This document shows positions 1 to 4,674 of a stretch of 5,290 nucleotides of DNA, in pieces. The DNA comes from CAZBSE01 sp964561115 (GTDB taxonomy: Bacteria; Actinomycetota; Humimicrobiia; Humimicrobiales; Humimicrobiaceae), in NCBI GenBank assembly GCA_964561115.1, contig CAZLOE010000048.1, positions 1-5,290 of the forward strand, in the 5' to 3' direction. The notes beneath the pieces are model-generated. The model ran no database searches. It saw only the letters and a list, made by a program, of their open reading frames with translations, and was not told the DNA's origin. Within the stretch, counting starts at the first letter, position 1. Every line of letters begins with the position of its first letter. The position numbers and the translations under genes are program-made.

Positions 1-32
1 ACCCGGGGCAGCCAATCTTTATATACAGAAAT

Positions 33-380
33 TTAACGGGATTCACACACAGATTTTTCATTTACCAGTTTAATCAGTTTTACCAATTTTTCTTCGTCAA
101 TACCTTTAAGCGATTTAATTTTTATATGTCTCATTGTTTTGCCACTACCTTCAAAAAGAGCAACTTCTCTGTCATTTAAACCATTGATTGAAACGCCAAG
201 ATTGACATTATTTTTAAAAGCTCCAATATAAAACTTACCGTCAGCAAAAACTGGCACACCCCATTTCATTTCTTCCTTTATACCTGGGATGGTTTTATGA
301 AGAAGGTTTCTTAAATAATTACAAACTTCTTTCTGTGGATTTTTTTGTTTATTTATATATTCGTCAACTTTGTAGTTCAT
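33..380 (-). CDS. DUF1801 (YdhG-like) domain protein
   Basis: A complete 115-residue protein, the usual size for a stand-alone DUF1801 domain. The family signature is visible: an amphipathic N-terminal stretch with P-Q-K-E at residues 15-18, then I-P-G-I-K-E-E-M-K-W-G-V-P-V-F at 31-45, followed by F-Y-I-G-A-F-K-N-N-V-N-L-G-V at 50-63, and a Lys-rich C-terminal helix (residues 97-109). Family members are small soluble proteins resembling the frataxin-like YdhG fold; their biochemical role is not established, so no function is given. The ATG at 380 is preceded by GAGAG about six bases upstream, an acceptable ribosome binding site, and the stop is TAA. No membrane segment or signal peptide is seen. 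It is transcribed leftward, with 138 bases between it and the membrane-protein remnant behind it, and it need not be co-transcribed with that remnant. The family call is confident; the role is unknown. Confidence 0.87.
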   Translation of the reverse strand: MNYKVDEYINKQKNPQKEVCNYLRNLLHKTIPGIKEEMKWGVPVFADGKFYIGAFKNNVNLGVSINGLNDREVALFEGSGKTMRHIKIKSLKGIDEEKLVKLIKLVNEKSVCESR

Positions 381-429
381 AATTCTCTCATTATAATATC
401 CCTAACATGGGAAGCGTCCTATATAATAT

Positions 430-450
430 TTATCGTGAAAGGTTATTCAT
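430..450 (-). other. Six-codon mini-frame behind a strong ribosome binding site
   Basis: On the minus strand AGAGGAG (about 459-465) stands eight bases before ATG 450, and the frame ends after six codons (M-N-N-L-S-R, TAA at 432-430). The ATG of the DUF1801 gene follows 49 bases later. It could be a leader peptide, the start of a gene whose body was deleted, or chance. The sequence shows only a well-placed ribosome binding site feeding a very short frame; no attenuator hairpin was recognised between it and the next gene. Confidence 0.2.
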
Positions 451-490
451 TTTTTCCACTCCTCTTTGATATTTATATAGGAAGTTGATC

Positions 491-506
491 ATACAATAAT
501 ACAATA
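491..506. repeat. Tandem 8-base repeat
   Basis: ATACAATA occurs twice head to tail in the AT-rich gap between the DUF1801 gene and the DUF4386 remnant. Low complexity makes chance a good explanation; no function is inferred. Confidence 0.3.
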
Positions 507-518
507 AAAAATCTGATT

Positions 519-902
519 CTACGATCTACTTTTTTCGGTGTACCCTAACTGGAAAAACCTTCTACTGATCATTATGTACCATATCATGCTTAAAAGCCCG
601 CCACCCATACCAAATATCATATATGTGTTTAGCAGCCCAGGTGCAAAGGATGAAAAGATCTCATTGACTAATAAAAAGGTGAATCCAAAAATTCCCACAA
701 AAGCGTTTGTTTTACTAAATACCTTACCCCGCAACATAACTATAGAGATTGTTATCCCTGCAATTTCTCCGAGGGAGAATCCTACAAAAGTGCCAGGAAC
801 ATGGCTTTTGCCTACAGAAAGCATCGATTGTCCTGCTGTCGTTATTATAGACCGCTGGGCATCTGTCACAGCAGATGCATATTGATTGCTAAGCTCAAGC
901 AT
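519..902 (-). pseudogene. DUF4386-type integral membrane protein, C-terminal half only
   Basis: From ATG 902 the frame gives 127 residues ending in TAG. It resembles the C-terminal half of DUF4386 membrane proteins: a L-S-N-Q-Y-A-S-A-V-T-D-A-Q-R motif near the start (residues 4-17), then three hydrophobic segments (about 40-60, 66-90 and 92-112), and a basic R-R-F-F-Q-L-G end. Family members are about 220-240 residues with additional N-terminal helices, from memory. Upstream of ATG 902 the frame stays open for 24 more codons (974-903) after an in-frame TAA at 977-975. Those codons read like the preceding helix of the family (F-V-G-I-T-V-F-L-A-T-N-R-A-F-P), so the homology continues past the Met, which has only a weak ribosome binding site. 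No ATG, GTG or TTG occurs in this extension, although AAGGAG lies in it at 963-968. The likeliest reading is a gene that lost its 5' half; an unusual short protein starting at 902 is the alternative. Confidence 0.68.
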
Positions 903-1050
903 AGGGAAGGCTCTATTAGTTGCGAGGAAGACTGTTATGCCGACGAAAGAAAATAAGTTTTTCTCCTTATAATTTTAACCTATTAGAAGGTTTTTGTATA
1001 AATAAGATTTGGCTTACTATTTCTTTTTTATTTCAATCTGTAATAATATT

Positions 1051-1068
1051 TATAATAATAATATTATA
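1051..1068. repeat. AT-only inverted repeat upstream of the lectin gene
   Basis: TATAATA (1051-1057) and TATTATA (1062-1068) form a 7-base inverted repeat around a 4-base loop, about 50 bases before the lectin start. It contains TATAAT-like hexamers in both directions and probably lies in the promoter region, but no convincing -35 box could be paired with it. Confidence 0.3.
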
Positions 1069-1118
1069 AATTGTCCTATTTATATAGAAGTAAAGATTAA
1101 ATAAAGGAGAATTTTATT

Positions 1119-1214
1119 ATGAGTAAATACAATTGGAATGGCTGGGCAAGTTTGAGCAGGCCTAAATGTGGATTAAGCAATGATTTGATTACTGTTGGTA
1201 ATAATAGTGATTGA
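1119..1214 (+). pseudogene. N-terminal 31 codons of the lectin gene, closed by an in-frame TGA
   Basis: AAGGAG at 1104-1109 lies nine bases before ATG 1119, the best initiation site of the locus. The 31 codons (M-S-K-Y-N-W-N-G-W-A-S-L onward) end in N-N-S-D followed by TGA at 1212-1214. AGA and ATG come next and continue as the long propeller frame in the same register. In the downstream blades the same motif reads N-S-D-G-R-L-E. At 1729-1737 the DNA is GATGGAAGA where here it is GATTGAAGA, so one G-to-T change converts the conserved Gly codon to a stop. The W-N-G-W-A-S-L motif matches the last strand of the downstream blades, showing that this segment belongs to the same protein. There is no signal peptide. 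It could be a true nonsense mutation, a sequencing or assembly error, or a leaky stop with readthrough or reinitiation at ATG 1218, only three bases after the TGA. Confidence 0.8.
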
Positions 1215-1217
1215 AGA

Positions 1218-2339
1218 ATGGAAATTTTTGCAATTGGCGGGGATGGAGCCTTATGGCATACATATCAGACAAAACCTAATGATAGACACTGGACTGGTTG
1301 GTCAAATCTGGGCAAGCCGAGCAGAATCTCCTACCTTGATAGCCCTGTCGTATTAAATAATAAAGATGGCAGGATGGAGGTTTTTGCCACTGGCTATAAT
1401 GCTGGTACTACTGCCTATATGGGTGGTGAACTCTGGCATACCTCTCAATCGAAACCCGCCAGGGGACCGTGGAATTCCTGGAAAAACTTAGGTTCACCCT
1501 CCAAAAGTGTAAAGATAAACAGAATCGGTGCAGGGCAAAATAGTGATGGACGGCTGGAGGTCTTTGCTGCAGGAGCTGTTTGGCCTAAGATAAGTCCAGA
1601 AGAAGGTATCTGGCATATCTGGCAGCAAAAACCCAATAAAGAAACCTGGAGCAAGTGGGCAAATATGAGCAAGCCAAAAAGTGTTAATTCATTGACGAAC
1701 CTACCTGCTGTAGTAAGTAGCAATAGTGATGGAAGACTGGAAATTTTTGTTACAAAGGGCAGTCTATGGAATATGTATCAATCCAAAGCTAATACAGGAC
1801 CATGGATCGGCTGGGGTAAAATGGGTAATCCTGCAAATACCTCACTTAACTTAATACCGGCAACAGTAGGACAAAATAGCGACGGGCGCCTGGAGGTATT
1901 TGCTGTAGATTATTTTAATGGTAAAGACTACAGCAAAGGTTCGTTATGGCATAGTTATCAGCCAAAACCTGGCAAGGGACCCTGGATAAACTGGGATAGT
2001 CTTGGGAGGCCGGGAAATGTACCACTGGTAAATGAACCTATTGCTGAGCGTGATAGTGATGGTTGTCTTGTGGTATTCGTTATCAACTTCGAATCTTCTA
2101 TTTGGTATAGGTATCAAACAGAATCAAAAAAAGGTCCCTGGAGCATCTGGTATGATCTGGGCAAATTACCTGCTGCTGGTATCTACAGTATTTATGCTGT
2201 TGGGAAAAATGAAGATGAGAGATTGGAAGTCTTTGTTAAAGGTGTCGGCAATGGAATAAACGATGAACTCTGGCACAACTGGCAGATTTATCTTGCTTAT
2301 ATAAATATATACCCTCTTAAGTTAGTAATATTTTTATAA
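1218..2339 (+). CDS. PLL-type seven-bladed beta-propeller lectin (main open frame)
   Basis: The 373-codon frame consists of repeats of about 51-61 residues built on (N/S)-D-G-R-(L/M)-E-V-F-A, then G-x-L-W-H-x-x-Q-x-K-P, then G-P-W-x-x-W-x-x-L-G-x-P. Repeat cores start near residues 50, 110, 171, 222, 281 (D-G-C) and 333 (D-E-R); the first blade's D-G-R straddles the upstream TGA. This Trp-rich pattern is that of the Photorhabdus PLL/PHL family of seven-bladed propellers, which bind fucose and related sugars at sites around the ring. The sugar bound here cannot be told. Blades 6 and 7 deviate most. After L-W-H-N-W-Q of blade 7 (352-356) there is no W-x-x-W strand, only a hydrophobic tail of 17 residues; the codons from 1119 supply the missing strand. 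There is no signal peptide or membrane helix, so it is cytoplasmic or released by an unknown route, as for known PLL lectins. ATG 1218 has no properly spaced ribosome binding site, so the native start is probably 1119. A truncated ATPase frame follows after five bases. Confidence 0.82.
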   Translation: MEIFAIGGDGALWHTYQTKPNDRHWTGWSNLGKPSRISYLDSPVVLNNKDGRMEVFATGYNAGTTAYMGGELWHTSQSKPARGPWNSWKNLGSPSKSVKINRIGAGQNSDGRLEVFAAGAVWPKISPEEGIWHIWQQKPNKETWSKWANMSKPKSVNSLTNLPAVVSSNSDGRLEIFVTKGSLWNMYQSKANTGPWIGWGKMGNPANTSLNLIPATVGQNSDGRLEVFAVDYFNGKDYSKGSLWHSYQPKPGKGPWINWDSLGRPGNVPLVNEPIAERDSDGCLVVFVINFESSIWYRYQTESKKGPWSIWYDLGKLPAAGIYSIYAVGKNEDERLEVFVKGVGNGINDELWHNWQIYLAYINIYPLKLVIFL

Positions 2340-2344
2340 ATTAT

Positions 2345-2632
2345 ATGGATATAAATAGAATACATTTTGGAAAAAATATTATTGATCTTACTGATATAGA
2401 ACAACTTATTGAATTATCACAGACAAAAGCAATCAGTGAAGCAATATTGTATATTAGTAAATTTGCTGATGGAAAAAACTTGTTAAAAGAGATCATCCAT
2501 AATTTGATGCGCCTGATAGAAAAAAATGGCCTGGATATTTTAAGCGGTAAAGCAACTGGAAATTTTGCAGGTTTTAGAGGCCTTGAGTTAGCTTTTGCCC
2601 TTAATCGTTTAAGAGAGTTTAAAATAAACTAA
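2345..2632 (+). pseudogene. Orphan C-terminal fragment of an ABC-class ATPase (PF09818/COG3044 type)
   Basis: The 95-codon frame (ATG 2345, TAA 2630-2632) has no ribosome binding site and starts five bases after the lectin stop. Its sequence matches, from memory, the extreme C-terminus of the 'predicted ATPase of the ABC class' family: I-D-L-T-D-I-E-Q-L-I-E-L-S-Q-T-K-A-I at residues 13-30, E-K-N-G-L-D-I-L-S at 59-67, and a closing G-F-R-G-L-E-L-A-F-A-L-N-R-L-R at 77-91. Full-length members have roughly 550 residues with Walker A and B motifs, none of which are present here. The frame is closed upstream by TAA at 2318-2320, and nothing resembling the missing part is seen in other frames upstream. 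It is therefore probably the stump of a deleted or rearranged gene, perhaps still translated by coupling to the lectin gene. If the family recognition is wrong, it is a small helical hypothetical protein. Confidence 0.6.
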
Positions 2633-2686
2633 AACAACCTGGAGTTATTTAAAAAACATCAGGATATTTCAAATCCATATCTTATT

Positions 2687-2863
2687 TTAAAGAAACGTAA
2701 ATAATTCATAAATCAAAAAAGCAGGCCATACAAGAGCTTTAAGAAAGCCAAGCACTCCGCCCCAGAATGTGACTGCCTGCTGGATGAAATATACTGCTGC
2801 ACCGATAAAAGTCATAAAATAGGCTGCACCTATTATTCCTGAGCCGCTTTTTCCGTTAGACAT
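2687..2863 (-). CDS. Small two-helix membrane protein, 58 residues
   Basis: AAGGAG (2870-2875) stands six bases before ATG 2863, and the frame of 58 codons ends in TAA at 2689-2687. The protein has a short polar N-terminus (M-S-N-G-K-S-G-S-G), a first hydrophobic helix at about residues 10-27 (G-A-A-Y-F-M-T-F-I-G-A-A-V-Y-F), the motif I-Q-Q-A-V-T-F-W-G-G at 27-36, and a second hydrophobic segment at 37-58 with L-K-A-L-V-W-P-A-F-L-I-Y-E-L. The layout, especially F-W-G-G-V followed by K-A-L-V-W-P-A-F-L, resembles a widespread but uncharacterised class of roughly 60-residue bacterial inner-membrane proteins. No function is known to me. It converges with the ATPase remnant, whose stop lies 54 bases away. 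The strong ribosome binding site and clean membrane pattern make it a real gene. Confidence 0.82.
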   Translation of the reverse strand: MSNGKSGSGIIGAAYFMTFIGAAVYFIQQAVTFWGGVLGFLKALVWPAFLIYELFTFL

Positions 2864-2902
2864 ATTAATCTCCTTCCAGATACTGTTATGATTTAATATT
2901 TT

Positions 2903-2908
2903 ATTATA
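2903..2908 (-). promoter_or_regulatory. Possible -10 box of the small membrane protein gene
   Basis: TATAAT read on the minus strand lies 40 bases before ATG 2863. No good -35 match is present at 16-18 bases, and the surrounding DNA is AT-rich, so this is only a candidate. TAAAAT at 2903-2898, with CTGTCT at 2926-2921 as -35 and a 17-base spacer, is an overlapping alternative. Confidence 0.3.
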
Positions 2909-2974
2909 AATGTATTAAAAAGACAGTATTAAATTAAGAAGTTATTAAACTAATGAAATAATGACACAGAGAAA

Positions 2975-3037
2975 ATGAAAAGTATAGAAGACTGCCTAAA
3001 AAACTTAGAAGTAATTAGAGAAAAAATTCTTATCTAA
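2975..3037 (+). CDS. Doubtful 20-codon frame directly before a terminator
   Basis: ATG 2975 opens 20 codons (M-K-S-I-E-D-C-L-K-N-L-E onward) ending in TAA at 3035-3037, whose last base is the first base of the terminator stem. The peptide is predicted to be an amphipathic charged helix. Only a weak AGAGA precedes the start. It may be a true small peptide, the tail of a lost gene (the frame is open only to 2957, after a TGA), or part of a small RNA ending at the hairpin. The main argument for it is the exact abutment with the terminator. Confidence 0.27.
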   Translation: MKSIEDCLKNLEVIREKILI

Positions 3038-3067
3038 AAAGGAATTTGATGATTCCTTTTCTTTTTT
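3037..3067 (+). terminator. Intrinsic terminator
   Basis: AAAAGGAAT (3037-3045) and ATTCCTTTT (3052-3060) form a perfect 9-base stem around the six-base loop TTGATG, followed by CTTTTTT. This is a rho-independent terminator for plus-strand transcription. Read on the minus strand, the same stem runs into five T, so it may also stop transcription from the DUF5679 gene. It is well placed between the divergent minus-strand small genes, but no certain plus-strand gene ends here, which leaves the transcript it serves unclear. Confidence 0.72.
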
Positions 3068-3134
3068 ATATTACTTAAATTTGGTTTAATTCTTCTTAAA
3101 AGCTATTTAGTCCAGTCAGCTGTTGCTCCTGCCG

Positions 3135-3278
3135 CTATTTATTTGATATCATCCTGAATACTTTTGTACCGCATTTTGGGCAGACTCCACTGATAGCTTT
3201 CCTGTTGTTTTTCATTGTAACTTCTTGAGCATTTTTAATTTCAACTTTTTCTTTGCATTTTACGCAGTAAGCTTCCAT
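3135..3278 (-). CDS. DUF5679-type zinc-ribbon microprotein, 47 residues
   Basis: AAGGAG (3286-3291) lies seven bases before ATG 3278; the frame of 47 codons ends in TAG at 3137-3135. The peptide has two C-x-x-C knuckles, C5-V-K-C8 and C33-P-K-C36, separated by a strand-rich segment containing K-V-E-I-K-N-A at 11-17 and K-A-I-S-G-V at 27-32, and ends in G-T-K-V-F-R-M. This is the pattern of DUF5679 proteins: short single zinc ribbons found as stand-alone proteins in bacteria and archaea. Four cysteines should bind one zinc ion. The cellular role is unknown; nucleic-acid or protein binding would be a guess. An ATG at 3283, closer to the ribosome binding site, runs in another frame and stops after seven codons, so 3278 is the start. 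Transcription probably begins near 3310 and may end at the 3037-3060 hairpin. Confidence 0.88.
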   Translation of the reverse strand: MEAYCVKCKEKVEIKNAQEVTMKNNRKAISGVCPKCGTKVFRMISNK

Positions 3279-3316
3279 TTCATTTCTCCTTTATTTTTTA
3301 GATGGTTACTTTGTTT

Positions 3317-3327
3317 ATTATATAGCA
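3317..3327 (-). promoter_or_regulatory. Candidate promoter of the DUF5679 gene
   Basis: On the minus strand TGCTATATAAT ends 38 bases before ATG 3278. It offers TATAAT (3322-3317) or an extended -10 of TGC plus TATATA. No strong -35 is visible (TTATAA at 3345-3340 is a poor match with a 17-base spacer). The position is right for the gene. Confidence 0.42.
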
Positions 3328-3376
3328 ATAAGTGATATTTTATAAACAATTTTTATTTAATGATAATAATGAATCA

Positions 3377-3404
3377 TTTACTAAAAAACGCCCTGAGATA
3401 TAAT
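3377..3404 (+). promoter_or_regulatory. Candidate promoter of the PEBP lipoprotein gene
   Basis: TTTACT (3377-3382, four of six consensus bases) and a perfect TATAAT (3399-3404) are separated by 16 bases. Transcription would start near 3411, leaving an untranslated leader of about 48 bases that includes the strong ribosome binding site. No operator-like palindrome was recognised. Confidence 0.5.
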
Positions 3405-3458
3405 AAGTCAAAGGAAGACCTATTTGTAAAAGATGTCATTTAAGGGAGGAGATAAAAA

Positions 3459-4088
3459 ATGTGTATAAAAAAAATACTGAAAAATTTTATGATCAATGCT
3501 GTCTTATTCTCCCTTCTTTTTACTATTAGCTTTATGGCAGCCTGTGGCGGACCAGTAACTACTGAAGAAGTGATAGAGGAAGAAGCAGAAGCTGCAGAGC
3601 AAGATGGAGAAGAAGCAACTGAAGGAGAGGAAGAAGCAGCGGTAGAAAATATGAAAATTGAGAGCACCGCATTTGGAAATGATGAAATGATCCCGGTAAA
3701 TTACACCTGTGATGGGGAGGATATAAATCCGCCACTTACTATAAGTGGTGTTCCTGCAGATGCTCAGAGCCTTGTTTTGATCGTAGATGACACAGATGCC
3801 CCAGCTGGAACCTGGTTACACTGGACAGTATGGAATATCGATCCTGCAACAACGGAAATTCCGGAGAACAGTGTACCTGCGGGAGCAGTGGAAGGAGAAA
3901 CAGACTTTGGGACACCTGGATATAGAGGTCCCTGTCCACCATCAGGAATACATCATTATTTTTTCAAGCTATATGCGCTGGATACTACTTTGGAATTGGG
4001 TGTTTCTGCAACGGTTCAGGATATAGAGGAAGCAATGGATGGTCATATACTGGAAAGTGCGGAACTGGTCGGGCTATGTGAGCGATAG
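3459..4088 (+). CDS. PEBP-family (YbhB/YbcL, Raf kinase inhibitor-like) lipoprotein
   Basis: GGGAGGAG (3444-3451) stands seven bases before ATG 3459; the 209-codon frame ends in TAG. Residues 1-28 are a lipoprotein signal peptide: basic K4-K5 and K8, a hydrophobic core at 10-25, and lipobox M-A-A-C with the lipidated Cys at 29. Residues 35-63 are an acidic, low-complexity linker of Glu, Ala and Asp. The PEBP domain runs from about 65 to the end: N-Y-T-C-D-G-E-D-I-N-P-P (81-92), the ligand-pocket motif D-D-T-D-A-P (110-115), H-W (121-122), G-Y-R-G-P-C-P-P (154-161) and H-H-Y (165-167). These are the hallmarks of bacterial YbhB/YbcL proteins, and the domain is full length. The family binds anionic ligands such as phosphates or phospholipid headgroups; the true role in bacteria is unsettled. 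It is expected on the outer face of the cytoplasmic membrane or in the periplasm. The gene has its own promoter and converges with msrB across 26 bases. Confidence 0.92.
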   Translation: MCIKKILKNFMINAVLFSLLFTISFMAACGGPVTTEEVIEEEAEAAEQDGEEATEGEEEAAVENMKIESTAFGNDEMIPVNYTCDGEDINPPLTISGVPADAQSLVLIVDDTDAPAGTWLHWTVWNIDPATTEIPENSVPAGAVEGETDFGTPGYRGPCPPSGIHHYFFKLYALDTTLELGVSATVQDIEEAMDGHILESAELVGLCER

Positions 4089-4114
4089 GCAACTAAAGAA
4101 ACCTATATTTTTAA

Positions 4115-4498
4115 TCACTTCTTTTTTGGGATAAAATCCAGGGATATTGAGTTGACACAGTGCCTGGTATTTTTAGGAGTGAAGCCTTCGCCTTTAAATA
4201 CATGTCCAAGGTGACCGCCGCATTTTGAACAAACAATCTCTGTTCGTACCCCATCTTTATCAGTGAGCCTTTTTACTGCTCCAGGTATTTCATCGTCAAA
4301 GCTCGGCCAGCCGCAGCCTGATTTAAACTTGCTTTCAGAATTATAAAGCGGCGCTCCGCATTGGCGGCAGATATACGTACCTTCACCAAATAAATTTTCA
4401 TATTTGCCGCTGAACGGCGGCTCGGTGCCTTTATCAATTATTATTCTTTTTTCGTGGCCGGTAAGTTTTTTTTGTTTCATAGTTTTTATTATCAGCAT
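4115..4498 (-). CDS. msrB: Peptide-methionine (R)-S-oxide reductase MsrB
   Basis: This enzyme reduces the R-diastereomer of methionine sulfoxide in proteins, repairing oxidative damage in the cytoplasm. The 127-residue protein has the whole MsrB (SelR) domain: G-T-E-P-P-F-S-G-K-Y (24-33), zinc pairs C44-R-Q-C47 and C90-S-K-C93, S-G-C62-G-W-P-S-F with the likely resolving Cys62, G-H-L-G-H-V-F (95-101), and catalytic Cys114 in R-H-C-V-N-S. Cys, not selenocysteine, is the nucleophile. The stop is TGA, the only gene here that uses it. The start is uncertain: neither ATG 4498 nor the in-frame ATG 4480 (M-K-Q-K-K, residue 7) has a recognisable ribosome binding site, unlike most neighbours, and the frame stays open without another ATG back to a TAG at 4594-4592. 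Residues 1-6 are outside the conserved domain. It stands alone, convergent with the PEBP gene; no msrA is visible. Confidence 0.94.
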   Translation of the reverse strand: MLIIKTMKQKKLTGHEKRIIIDKGTEPPFSGKYENLFGEGTYICRQCGAPLYNSESKFKSGCGWPSFDDEIPGAVKRLTDKDGVRTEIVCSKCGGHLGHVFKGEGFTPKNTRHCVNSISLDFIPKKK

Positions 4499-4580
4499 TT
4501 TAATAATCTGCTGCAGCTTTAATTTTAAATTATTAAATGTTTTAAATAAACCCTTTTGGTTCAGCCGGTTTTTATTATCA
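4482..4580. repeat. 13-base direct repeat flanking the msrB start region
   Basis: GTTTTTATTATCA occurs at 4482-4494, across the first msrB codons, and again at 4568-4580, 86 bases away. It is AT-rich and may be chance or a small old duplication. Confidence 0.25.
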
Positions 4581-4602
4581 TTTACTTCTTTCTAAATAAC
4601 TA

Positions 4603-4630
4603 TTGCAAAAAATTAGTTTTATATTAAAAT
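4603..4630 (+). promoter_or_regulatory. Candidate promoter of the ApbA/PanE-like gene
   Basis: TTGCAA (4603-4608, four of six) and TAAAAT (4625-4630, five of six) are 16 bases apart, 44 bases before ATG 4675. An imperfect palindrome, GTTA (4631-4634) with TAAC (4643-4646), follows directly and could be an operator, though it is too degenerate to claim. The rest of the 176-base divergent gap from msrB holds no gene that can be supported. Confidence 0.35.
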
Positions 4631-4674
4631 GTTAAGCATATCTAACAATTATTAAATTATACAGGAGCCTGATT

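Noticed and set aside
538..885. Plus-strand 115-codon frame
   Set aside because: It is antisense to the DUF4386 remnant, whose hydrophobic segments and family motif explain the region; no ribosome binding site or family resemblance.
976..995. Hairpin AACCT / AGGTT followed by five T on the plus strand
   Set aside because: The stem is only five pairs and AT-rich, and no plus-strand gene ends upstream, so a terminator call is not supported.
1212..1214. Selenocysteine at the TGA
   Set aside because: The other blades carry Gly, not Cys, at this position, and no clear selenocysteine-insertion hairpin was recognised directly after it.
1445..1723. Minus-strand 92-codon frame inside the lectin gene
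   Set aside because: It mirrors the repeat structure of the lectin on the opposite strand; no start signal.
2032..2259. Plus-strand 75-codon frame in another register of the lectin gene
   Set aside because: The lectin frame keeps its blade motifs throughout this region, so this is a shadow.
3440..3667. Ser-rich minus-strand frame opposite the PEBP gene start
   Set aside because: Its serines are the antisense of the Glu/Ala-rich linker codons; no independent support.
4089..4124. Possible bidirectional terminator between the PEBP gene and msrB (AAAGAA / TTCTTT)
   Set aside because: The stem is six weak pairs with an 18-base loop and overlaps the msrB coding end; not convincing.
4404..4595. 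Plus-strand 63-codon hydrophobic frame
   Set aside because: Antisense of msrB and its AT-rich upstream region; hydrophobicity comes from the complement of Lys and Asn codons.
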